Of a stretch of 5,157 nucleotides of DNA, positions 1-5,136 are shown piece by piece; positions within the stretch are counted from its first letter, which is position 1, and the number at the start of each line of letters is the position of its first letter. The stretch lies in NCBI GenBank assembly GCA_947074265.1, contig CAMTPD010000170.1, forward strand, positions 1-5,157, read 5' to 3'. Position numbers and translations under genes: made by a program. Source of the DNA: an uncultured Porphyromonadaceae bacterium. Lineage in GTDB: Bacteria > Bacteroidota > Bacteroidia > Bacteroidales > CAMTPD01. The notes beneath the pieces were generated by a model. It was not told the origin of the DNA. It saw only the letters and a list, made by a program, of their open reading frames with translations, and did no database searches.

Positions 1-47
1 GAGATTCTCCGGAGTGACTGGAGTTCAGACGTGTGCTCTTCCGATCT
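1..47 (+). other. Illumina index-side adapter (artefact)
   Basis: This stretch matches, from memory, the Illumina TruSeq index-side adapter. Bases 1-5 (GAGAT) are the end of the P7 flow-cell sequence, 6-13 (TCTCCGGA) look like an 8-base index of the dual-index set, and 14-47 are the 34-base read-2 primer region ending in GCTCTTCCGATCT. It is library DNA left on the contig end, not part of the genome. Genomic sequence starts at about base 48. Confidence 0.97.
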
Positions 48-48
48 G

Positions 49-207
49 ATCAATCCATTTAATAAAGACGGATGGTTTGATGAAGACTTCTTAAACGCAC
101 AAACGGCTCTTCATGAAACGGAATACCTCAGACATGTCCGTTTTGAAAAGCCGATTGTGGTAAAAATAGACGGAAAGAAAAGTTTGGGCGTTGTTCTTAA
201 GCCTTAA
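49..207 (+). CDS. C-terminal end of an unidentified protein
   Basis: An open frame runs from the adapter junction to a TAA at 205-207 and gives 52 residues, beginning INPFNKDGWF and ending KKSLGVVLKP. The start is missing because the contig begins inside the gene. The visible part is charged and soluble: a helix-like stretch rich in acidic and aromatic residues, then alternating hydrophobic residues (PIVVKIDGKK, SLGVVLKP) that suggest closing beta strands. There is no membrane segment and no motif I can assign to a family. It is the only plus-strand gene in the window, and its end overlaps the end of the nucleotidyltransferase gene on the other strand by 11 bases. That it is real is supported by a clean frame with ordinary codon use up to the junction, but 52 residues is thin evidence. 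Confidence 0.6.
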   Translation: MNPFNKDGWFDEDFLNAQTALHETEYLRHVRFEKPIVVKIDGKKSLGVVLKP

Positions 208-928
208 ACATTTCTTCGGCCTGTTGCAGTGTTTCGGGTTTACCTACATCGAGCAACTGAAGATGCTCTGCCGGGTAGGCCCGAAGATCTGCTTTTGCAG
301 CAATAGATAAATAGAAGTTGATGATAGGGAACTTACCTGTCCACTCATCCATCCATTCAAATATTTGCGGAGACAATACATGTATTCCGCTAAATGCATA
401 TTCTTCGTATTTCGAAGGATCGAAGTCGGGGAAATAGGATTTAATTTCTCCTGTTTCTTTGTTCTTCCATCCCGAAAGACGGTTTTGTTTGTCAAATAAA
501 AGGTATCTGCTCGTTTTACGTTTGCTCACTACCAGTGTAGCCAAAGCTTCGGAGTTGATATGCGATTCATAGACTTCCTTTAAATCTACGTTGGATAAGA
601 TATCTACGTTGTGTACTAAGAAAGGTTCATCACCTTCAAGTAGATGTCTTGCATTCTTGATTCCGCCGCCGGTGTCGAGTAGATAGTCGCGTTCGTCTGC
701 AATGCGAATATCGATACCAAAGTTATCATTCGCTTGTAAGAAGTCGATAATTTGATCGGCTAAATGGTGCACATTGATAACGATGTATGTAAAACCTGAT
801 GTTTTTAGTTTTTCAATTACATGTTGGAGCAATGGTTTTCCTCCCACTTCGATGAGGGCTTTAGGCTTTGTATCTGTCAACGGTTTAAGCCTGCTACCTG
901 TGCCCGCTGCAAAAATCATTGCTTTCAT
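197..928 (-). CDS. murU: MurU-like sugar-1-phosphate nucleotidyltransferase
   Basis: A 243-residue nucleotidyltransferase of the NDP-sugar pyrophosphorylase fold. The N-terminus has the nucleotide-binding signature AAGTGSRLKPLTDTKPKAL (residues 7-25). LLDTGGGIKNA (83-93) fits the base and sugar pocket, NVDIL (107-111) supplies the first metal-binding Asp (D109), and LDVGKPETL (226-234) the second (D227). Length is close to MurU of Pseudomonas, which moves UMP from UTP to MurNAc-1-phosphate to make UDP-MurNAc for peptidoglycan. The preceding gene is an AmgK-like kinase, the usual MurU partner, and the start codon overlaps that gene's stop as ATGA (925-928), so translation is probably coupled and no separate promoter is expected. 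The start follows directly from this overlap. Substrate is inferred from context: related enzymes use mannose-1-phosphate or GlcNAc-1-phosphate, and the nucleotide could differ. Acts in the cytoplasm. No terminator is visible after it. Confidence 0.85.
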   Translation of the reverse strand: MKAMIFAAGTGSRLKPLTDTKPKALIEVGGKPLLQHVIEKLKTSGFTYIVINVHHLADQIIDFLQANDNFGIDIRIADERDYLLDTGGGIKNARHLLEGDEPFLVHNVDILSNVDLKEVYESHINSEALATLVVSKRKTSRYLLFDKQNRLSGWKNKETGEIKSYFPDFDPSKYEEYAFSGIHVLSPQIFEWMDEWTGKFPIINFYLSIAAKADLRAYPAEHLQLLDVGKPETLQQAEEMFKA

Positions 929-2361
929 AATCTTGATTCTAAAATTTGTTCAATGTTTTGTTCTCTATGAATGAGTTGAATTTTAACGTCGAATTTATCG
1001 TGTAGATGCTCTGCCATCTTTTGTGCTGAATATACCGAGCGGTGTTGTCCGCCAGTGCATCCGAAACAGATCATCAAACTAGCAAATCCTCGATCTATAT
1101 ATCGCTGTACCGAAGCATCAACAATTGGATAGACATTCGTGAGGAAACTCGTAATTTCTCCTTCATTTTCAAGAAATTCTACTACGGGTTCGTCTAGACC
1201 GGTAAAATGGTTGTACCGCTCATATTTACCCGGATTATTGATTGCTCTGCAATCAAAGACAAATCCGCCTCCATTACCTGTAGTATCGTTTGGTATGCCT
1301 TTTTTATAAGCAAAGGAAAATATTTTTACTTCGAGGCGTCGTTTCTTTATATCCTCTGAAAACTGTTTTAGTTCAGTAAGTTCACGAAGAACTGCACTTA
1401 GATAAGGATATTCTTTGAAATTATTTTTCAGCAACGCTTTTAGATTGGAGATTGCATAGGGTACACTTTGTATGAAATGAGGTTTCTTTTCAAAGTATCC
1501 TCTAAAACCATATGCTCCGAGTACCTGAAGTGTACGGAATAAAATATAGTGTTGAAGTTGCTTTTTGAATTCAACCTCGTTTACCGTTGTATACCTCTTG
1601 AGTGATTTTAAATAGGTACGAAGCAATTCTTTGCGAAGTGAATCGGAATAGTTTGCTTTTGCTTGCCATAGAAACGAGGCCACATCGTAGTAAACAGGTC
1701 CTCTTCGGCCACCTTGAAAATCAATAAAGTATGGTTCGCCATTGCAAAGCATTACATTGCGAGCCTGAAAATCACGGTATAGAAAAGTATTTGAGTCATC
1801 TTGCAGTAATACATCTGCTAGTTTCTCAAAATCATCTTCCAAGCGATCTTCTTGATATTCCATACCGGTAGCTTTGAGAAAACAATACTTGAAGTAATTG
1901 AGATCCCAAAGGATGGAGCGTTTGTTGAATGATGGTTGCGGATAACAATGACTAAAGTCCATGTCATTTGCTGCTCGATATTGTACATCGGGAAGCATAG
2001 CCATTGTTTTATGTAGTAAAGACTTTTCCGTATCCGAATACACACCTGTTTTTCGACCTTTCTCTAGGGCGTCGAAAAGGAGTGTATCTCCTAGATCTTC
2101 TTGGAGATAATAATTCGTATCGTCTGATTGTATAAGCACTTTTGGAACAGGTAACCCTTGTTCGCCAAAATGTTTTGCCATATAAATAAAAGCTGCATTT
2201 TCCTCTGGTTGGGTACCGCAGACTCCGATTAGAGACAAATTATTTTCGCCGGTGATTCTAAAATATCTTCGATTCGAACCTGAAGAAGGAAGCTCCGTTA
2301 TGGCTATGGCGATGCATCCGGTGTGCTTTTGGAATAATTCGCTAAGCTTTTCTTTTTCCAT
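925..2361 (-). CDS. AmgK-like sugar kinase fused to RapZ C-terminal domain
   Basis: A 478-residue, two-domain cytoplasmic protein. Residues about 1-335 are an aminoglycoside-phosphotransferase-fold kinase: a nucleotide loop at GSNRRYFRI (28-36), the catalytic loop FLYRDFQARNVML (193-205) with catalytic D197 and N202, and the metal-binding FIDFQGG (212-218, D214). This resembles AmgK, which phosphorylates MurNAc or GlcNAc at C1. Residues about 345-470 match the RapZ C-terminal domain: KIFSFAYKKGIP (346-357), FVFDCRAINNPG (367-378), FTGLDEPV (386-393) and the hallmark GCTGGQHRSV (434-443). The RapZ N-terminal P-loop kinase is absent, so automatic annotation as RapZ would mislead. In E. coli this domain binds glucosamine-6-phosphate; here it may regulate the kinase. 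The stop overlaps the MurU-like gene start by four bases. The Met at 2361 is chosen because it precedes the fold directly and a weak promoter lies 21 bases upstream. The sugar specificity is inferred. Confidence 0.88.
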   Translation of the reverse strand: MEKEKLSELFQKHTGCIAIAITELPSSGSNRRYFRITGENNLSLIGVCGTQPEENAAFIYMAKHFGEQGLPVPKVLIQSDDTNYYLQEDLGDTLLFDALEKGRKTGVYSDTEKSLLHKTMAMLPDVQYRAANDMDFSHCYPQPSFNKRSILWDLNYFKYCFLKATGMEYQEDRLEDDFEKLADVLLQDDSNTFLYRDFQARNVMLCNGEPYFIDFQGGRRGPVYYDVASFLWQAKANYSDSLRKELLRTYLKSLKRYTTVNEVEFKKQLQHYILFRTLQVLGAYGFRGYFEKKPHFIQSVPYAISNLKALLKNNFKEYPYLSAVLRELTELKQFSEDIKKRRLEVKIFSFAYKKGIPNDTTGNGGGFVFDCRAINNPGKYERYNHFTGLDEPVVEFLENEGEITSFLTNVYPIVDASVQRYIDRGFASLMICFGCTGGQHRSVYSAQKMAEHLHDKFDVKIQLIHREQNIEQILESRL

Positions 2362-2381
2362 AATTTGGATCGTTAGTCTTG

Positions 2382-2389
2382 TAAAGGTA
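2382..2389 (-). promoter_or_regulatory. Candidate -7 box for the kinase-murU operon
   Basis: On the minus strand this reads TACCTTTA, seven of eight matches to the Bacteroides -7 consensus TAnnTTTG. It would place the transcription start about 15-20 bases before the kinase ATG at 2361, giving a very short leader. No clear TTTG -33 box is present 19-22 bases upstream, so the call is weak. No Shine-Dalgarno sequence precedes the ATG, which is normal in this group. Confidence 0.33.
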
Positions 2390-2581
2390 GCATTATTTTA
2401 TACATTCTGCCCCATTTGTGGATCGTTAGCTTTTGGTTTGATCTGCGATTATAGGTTTTTACTTGATTTTTAAAAGTCTTTTTTCTTAAGAAATACAATA
2501 AGGAATGAAGTGATAAATCCTAAATTTCAGTACAAGTCAAAGCTTGTATTGTTCTTGAAAAAAGTAAGTTAGGTTCTTTCA

Positions 2582-2620
2582 GAAACCATGCATGGTTTCC
2601 GGAAAAAGTATGCATGGTTT
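2582..2620. repeat. 18-bp perfect palindrome plus repeated half-site
   Basis: Bases 2582-2599 (GAAACCATGCATGGTTTC) are a perfect 18-bp palindrome centred on ATGCAT. Eleven bases of it, ATGCATGGTTT, recur at 2610-2620, with the short spacer CGGAAAAAGT and neighbouring bases between. It lies downstream of the gdh terminator and about 220 bases upstream of the kinase start. It could be a protein-binding site, a dispersed intergenic repeat unit, or a hairpin in read-through RNA. There is no U-tract on either side that would make it a terminator. The sequence pattern is certain; its function is unknown. Confidence 0.75.
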
Positions 2621-2661
2621 GAGAATAAACCTCACTAGGTTTTTGTTTAGAATATATCAAG

Positions 2662-2703
2662 AAAATAAAAAAAGGGGAATGTAACGAGTTACATTCCCCT
2701 TTT
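2662..2703 (-). terminator. Rho-independent terminator of gdh
   Basis: A perfect 15-bp inverted repeat pairs 2670-2684 (AAAAGGGGAATGTAA) with 2689-2703 around a four-base loop. On the minus strand it is followed by a T-tract: seven T's, part of them in the stem, then ATTTT. It begins 44 bases after the gdh stop codon. On the plus strand the stem also ends in TTTT but no longer tract follows, and no plus-strand gene is nearby, so the minus direction is the meaningful one. It separates gdh transcription from the salvage operon. Confidence 0.92.
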
Positions 2704-2747
2704 GATCCAAAAATTAAACTTTACATTAATACCTTCAGGTTCTATAG

Positions 2748-4082
2748 TTAGATTACACCTTGATCCATCATAGCTTTTGCTACCTTCATGAATCCTGCGA
2801 TGTTCGCACCTTTCACGTAGTTTACAAAACCATTTGCTTCTGTACCGTATTTAGTACATTGCTCGTGGATAGATTTCATGATTGATTTCAATCTTTCGTC
2901 AACTTCTTCTCTAGTCCAACCTAGTTTGATTGCATTTTGCGTCATTTCCAAACCAGATGTAGCTACACCTCCTGCATTTGCCGCTTTACCCGGAGCATAC
3001 AAGATGTGATTGGCTAGGAATACTTCAATAGCTTCTGGAGTTGAAGGCATGTTAGCTCCTTCTGAAACAGCGATACATCCGTTTGCAATCAATGCACGGG
3101 CATCGTCTCCGTTAAGTTCATTTTGTGTTGCACTTGGCAATGCAATATCACATTTTTCACTCCATGGACGTCCACCTTCTACGTATTTACAGCCGTATTC
3201 GTCTGCATACTCGCGGATGCGACCGCGGTAAAGGTTTTTCAATTCCATTATATAGTTTAGCTTTTCGCGATCAATACCTTCCGGATCGTATATATAACCA
3301 TTCGAGTCGGACATGGTAACAACTTTTGCTCCAAGCTCAATTAATTTCTCTGCAGTATATTGTGCTACATTTCCAGATCCTGAGATTGCAACAACTTTAC
3401 CCTTGATGTCGATATTTTTAGTTTTCAACATTTCAAGTAAGAAGTATACGTTTCCGTATCCTGTTGCTTCGGGACGAATCAATGAACCACCTGTCTCCAA
3501 GCTTTTACCGGTGAATGTTCCTGTGTTTTCGCGAGCTAGTTTTTTATACATGCCATACATGTAGCTTACTTCGCGACCACCTACACCAATGTCACCTGCC
3601 GGTACGTCGGTTTCAGGACCAATGTGTCTCCACAATTCCAACACAAATGCTTGGCAGAAACGCATAATTTCTGTGTTTGATTTGCCTTTTGGGTTGAAGT
3701 CTGAACCGCCTTTACCACCGCCCATAGGTAGTGTAGTAAGTGAGTTTTTGAATGTTTGCTCGAAAGCTAAGAATTTAAGAATAGAAGGATTTACAGATGA
3801 GTGGAAGCGAATACCTCCTTTGTATGGTCCAATAGCGTTGTTGTGTTGAACACGATAACCCATATTGGCGTGAACGTTTCCTTTATCGTCCATCCATGTT
3901 ACACGAAACGTGAAAATACGATCTGGAATACAAAGTCTATCAATCAAGTTTACTTTGTCAAATTCAGGGTGTTCGTTGTAAATACCCTCAATAGACTCTA
4001 ATACTTCATGTACTGCCTGATGATATTCAGGTTCGTTTGGAAAACGTCTTTTCAATTGATCCAATACTTCTGTTGCTTTCAT
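2748..4082 (-). CDS. gdhA: Glutamate dehydrogenase, hexameric, probably NADP(H)-linked
   Basis: A 444-residue protein with the normal length of the hexameric glutamate dehydrogenase family (reductive amination of 2-oxoglutarate with ammonia, reversible). Substrate-site residues are intact: K88 in GPYKGGIRF, K112 in FEQTFKNSL, K124 in MGGGKGGSDF, D164 in PAGDIGVGGRE and S376 in GVATSGLEM; these line up, one residue earlier for the first four, with the catalytic set of the Clostridium symbiosum enzyme. The Rossmann motif is SGSGNVAQ (234-241), followed by TMSDSNG (256-262). This pattern resembles the NADP-linked E. coli enzyme, whereas NAD-linked relatives usually have GFGNVAWG and SGPDG, so NADP(H) and an ammonia-assimilating role are inferred. 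The ATG at 4082 gives the usual N-terminus and follows two promoter candidates; a strong terminator lies 44 bases after the stop. It is a single-gene unit. Bacteroides commonly carries a second, NAD-linked paralogue, so the symbol is tentative though the family is certain. Confidence 0.97.
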   Translation of the reverse strand: MKATEVLDQLKRRFPNEPEYHQAVHEVLESIEGIYNEHPEFDKVNLIDRLCIPDRIFTFRVTWMDDKGNVHANMGYRVQHNNAIGPYKGGIRFHSSVNPSILKFLAFEQTFKNSLTTLPMGGGKGGSDFNPKGKSNTEIMRFCQAFVLELWRHIGPETDVPAGDIGVGGREVSYMYGMYKKLARENTGTFTGKSLETGGSLIRPEATGYGNVYFLLEMLKTKNIDIKGKVVAISGSGNVAQYTAEKLIELGAKVVTMSDSNGYIYDPEGIDREKLNYIMELKNLYRGRIREYADEYGCKYVEGGRPWSEKCDIALPSATQNELNGDDARALIANGCIAVSEGANMPSTPEAIEVFLANHILYAPGKAANAGGVATSGLEMTQNAIKLGWTREEVDERLKSIMKSIHEQCTKYGTEANGFVNYVKGANIAGFMKVAKAMMDQGVI

Positions 4083-4110
4083 GGTGTATCAATTACTTTA
4101 TTATGGTTGT

Positions 4111-4118
4111 CAAAATTA
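4111..4118 (-). promoter_or_regulatory. Possible proximal gdh -7 box
   Basis: The minus strand reads TAATTTTG, also a full TAnnTTTG match, 31 bases nearer to the gdh start. The nearest TTTG upstream is inside the distal -7 box (4142-4145) at a 23-base spacing, slightly long. If used, it would give a leader of about 20 bases. In an AT-rich leader this match could be chance. Confidence 0.35.
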
Positions 4119-4141
4119 CTTTTATACCTTGTGTGTGGTTG

Positions 4142-4175
4142 CAAAGATAAATATAAAATTGAGATACAAAACAAA
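4142..4175 (-). promoter_or_regulatory. Distal gdh promoter (Bacteroides type)
   Basis: On the minus strand 4142-4149 reads TATCTTTG, a full match to the Bacteroides -7 consensus TAnnTTTG. Upstream -33 candidates are TTTG at 4167-4170 (17-base spacing) and at 4172-4175 (22-base spacing); the usual spacing is about 19-22, so the second fits better. Transcription would start near 4135 and leave a leader of about 50 bases before the gdh ATG. A pyrimidine-rich direct repeat lies immediately upstream (AAAAGTG at 4173-4179 and 4185-4191 on the plus strand). Confidence 0.72.
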
Positions 4176-4242
4176 AGTGAAAGTAAAAGTGATATATTTT
4201 CGATCAATTTGATTGTTGTTGCGAATATTGATGAGTAAATTG

Positions 4243-4422
4243 TTATTCTCTTCGACGTATCTGTTTATAGATAGGTACAAAGACGATAATTCCGGATGCA
4301 ACGATGGCAAATATAGCTTGTCCGTCTAGTTTTGCTCCAGAGGATATGAGTATAAAGCATAGTAATCCCCAAAGGAGTACAATGCAACTAATTTGGCTAT
4401 TGGATAGTTTTTTGCGTGCCAT
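4243..4422 (-). CDS. Small two-helix membrane protein, unknown function
   Basis: A 59-residue frame starting MARKKLSNSQ and ending IYKQIRRRE. Two hydrophobic segments are plain: residues about 11-29 (ISCIVLLWGLLCFILISSG) and about 36-52 (QAIFAIVASGIIVFVPI), joined by a short loop GAKLDGQ. Positive charges sit at both ends (RKK, KQIRRR), so by the positive-inside rule both termini should be cytoplasmic and the loop periplasmic. It follows the DUF2007 gene by 21 bases on the same strand, and in the same frame after that gene's TAA, so the two are probably one transcript. ATG at 4422 is the only Met between that stop and the first helix. There is no Shine-Dalgarno site. Between its stop and the gdh promoter no terminator is visible, so read-through into gdh is possible. 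I do not recognise a family. Confidence 0.72.
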   Translation of the reverse strand: MARKKLSNSQISCIVLLWGLLCFILISSGAKLDGQAIFAIVASGIIVFVPIYKQIRRRE

Positions 4423-4443
4423 GTGAATGATGTCGTATGTTAT

Positions 4444-4842
4444 TTATTTGATATATGTGAAGAAGTAGGATAGCAATCCAAATAATGTACCAATGATTAT
4501 TGTGAGCAATAATACTGTCCACATTTGAGCTGGATAACTCAAATGACGCATGTAAGGAACGTTGCTAAAGATTGTTTTTGAAGATTCGAGGTCTTCTTTC
4601 TCATTTTCGATCACAACGGAGTCTTTCTCATAGCCATGTGCAATCATTATCTCGGTAGCAGTGTTTACATCGCTTGAGTATACTTGAAGTTTAACTCCTC
4701 CGGTAATGATGCCTGTACCATAAACTTGCGATATAAATTGATCTTTGAGAAAACAAGTTATGCCTTCAGATTCGAGTAGACTTTTAAGAAAGAGTGCACG
4801 AGTTAATTCATTAAACTCAGCAATTGTAATAAGTGTGTCCAT
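4444..4842 (-). CDS. DUF2007 family protein with C-terminal membrane anchor
   Basis: A 132-residue protein. Residues about 3-70 form a DUF2007 domain (also called a putative prokaryotic signal-transducing protein): LITIAEFNELTRALFLKSLL followed by ESEGITCFLKD, then TGGVKLQVYSSDVNTATEIM, the typical pattern of a small ferredoxin-like fold with a strand, a helix, and the G-I-x-C-x-L and GG-V-K-L-Q-V elements. An acidic linker (about 73-90) leads to one hydrophobic segment at about 106-130 (from QMWTVLLLTIIIGTLFGLLS onward), so the domain should be tethered to the inner membrane facing the cytoplasm. The molecular role of DUF2007 is not established. The next gene, 21 bases downstream, is also a small membrane protein, which hints that they work together. 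Only a poor promoter candidate lies upstream (TATTTTG at 4878-4884, one base short of consensus). The ATG at 4842 is chosen because it opens directly into the domain. Confidence 0.82.
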   Translation of the reverse strand: MDTLITIAEFNELTRALFLKSLLESEGITCFLKDQFISQVYGTGIITGGVKLQVYSSDVNTATEIMIAHGYEKDSVVIENEKEDLESSKTIFSNVPYMRHLSYPAQMWTVLLLTIIIGTLFGLLSYFFTYIK

Positions 4843-4937
4843 GATATGTTGTTTTTAAGTATAAATGTCGGATGTCGCAAAATAGCAATAAAAAAAGAAT
4901 ACTTCCTAGATGATTGGTGTATTTTATCTGGTTTGCT

Positions 4938-4976
4938 AAAAATGAAATAGCCTGCTCTTGTGATTGGAGCAGGCTA
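4938..4976 (-). terminator. Rho-independent terminator of the outer-membrane protein gene
   Basis: A perfect 10-bp inverted repeat, TAGCCTGCTC (4948-4957) with GAGCAGGCTA (4967-4976), has a nine-base loop. On the minus strand it is followed by TTTCATTTTT. It lies 88 bases after the stop of the partial gene at the right edge and before the DUF2007 gene, so it closes the former. The 3' stretch between them (4977-5064) also contains small inverted repeats: AGGTT/AACCT at 4985-4997 and ATAACGA/TCGTTAT at 5013-5019 with 5037-5043. Confidence 0.85.
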
Positions 4977-5064
4977 CTTGAGTAAGGTTTTTAACCTATA
5001 ATATACATATAAATAACGAGGCGATAAGATTTTGGTTCGTTATGTGGTTGCAGAAATTCTTTGT

Positions 5065-5136
5065 TTAAAAACTGACACTAAGATCGGCTCCCATTCTAAA
5101 TGGTTTGCCTTTTTGAACAAATGAATTACCAAATGA
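5065..5136 (-). CDS. C-terminus of a probable outer-membrane beta-barrel protein
   Basis: Only the last 23 residues are present, ending KPFRMGADLSVSF and then TAA at 5065-5067; the rest lies beyond the contig. The final strand alternates polar and hydrophobic residues and ends in Phe, the typical C-terminal signature that outer-membrane barrels present to the BAM assembly machinery. This fits a TonB-dependent receptor or another barrel protein, but the family cannot be told from this fragment. A terminator follows 88 bases downstream. Confidence 0.6.
   Translation of the reverse strand, partial: SFGNSFVQKGKPFRMGADLSVSF

Larger units (their letters stand above)
2362..2747. other. Intergenic region between gdh and the salvage operon
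   Basis: No convincing gene lies in these 386 bases; the plus-strand frame reaching into it starts inside the kinase gene on the other strand. It is AT-rich. Reading from left to right it holds an imperfect direct repeat around GGATCGTTAG (2363-2376 and 2414-2429), a possible -7 promoter box for the kinase gene (2382-2389), a small inverted repeat TACAAG/CTTGTA (2531-2536 with 2543-2548), the palindromic ATGCATGGTTT element (2582-2620), a second small inverted repeat AAACCT/AGGTTT (2627-2632 with 2637-2642), and the gdh terminator (2662-2703). About 215 bases between the promoter candidate and the palindrome edge have no assigned role. Confidence 0.7.

Noticed and set aside
925..2361. Calling the fusion gene an aminoglycoside resistance determinant or rapZ
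   Set aside because: The kinase fold is shared with aminoglycoside phosphotransferases, but the RYFRI-type loop and MurU neighbour fit sugar salvage; the P-loop domain that defines true RapZ is missing.
2252..2473. 73-residue plus-strand frame at the start of the kinase gene
   Set aside because: Its first half is antisense to the kinase N-terminus and the rest is AT-rich spacer; no domain or start signal supports it.
2627..2642. AAACCT/AGGTTT hairpin as a plus-strand terminator
   Set aside because: The stem is six weak base pairs and no plus-strand gene ends nearby.
3010..4238. Several plus-strand frames opposite gdh
   Set aside because: All are shadows of the strongly conserved glutamate dehydrogenase frame and have no recognisable protein features.
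4122..4310. 62-residue minus-strand frame between gdh and the small membrane protein
   Set aside because: It starts inside the better-supported 59-residue frame, reads through the gdh promoter, and its residues are a low-complexity mix of N, I, F and T typical of AT-rich noncoding DNA.
4878..4884. TATTTTG as a promoter box for the DUF2007 gene
   Set aside because: It is one base short of the TAnnTTTG consensus and has no TTTG at a suitable distance upstream, so it is mentioned only in the gene entry.
5081..5087. AGATCGG inside the right-hand partial gene, like the start of an adapter
   Set aside because: Only seven bases match and the following bases (CTCCC) differ from the adapter; the protein frame continues through it.
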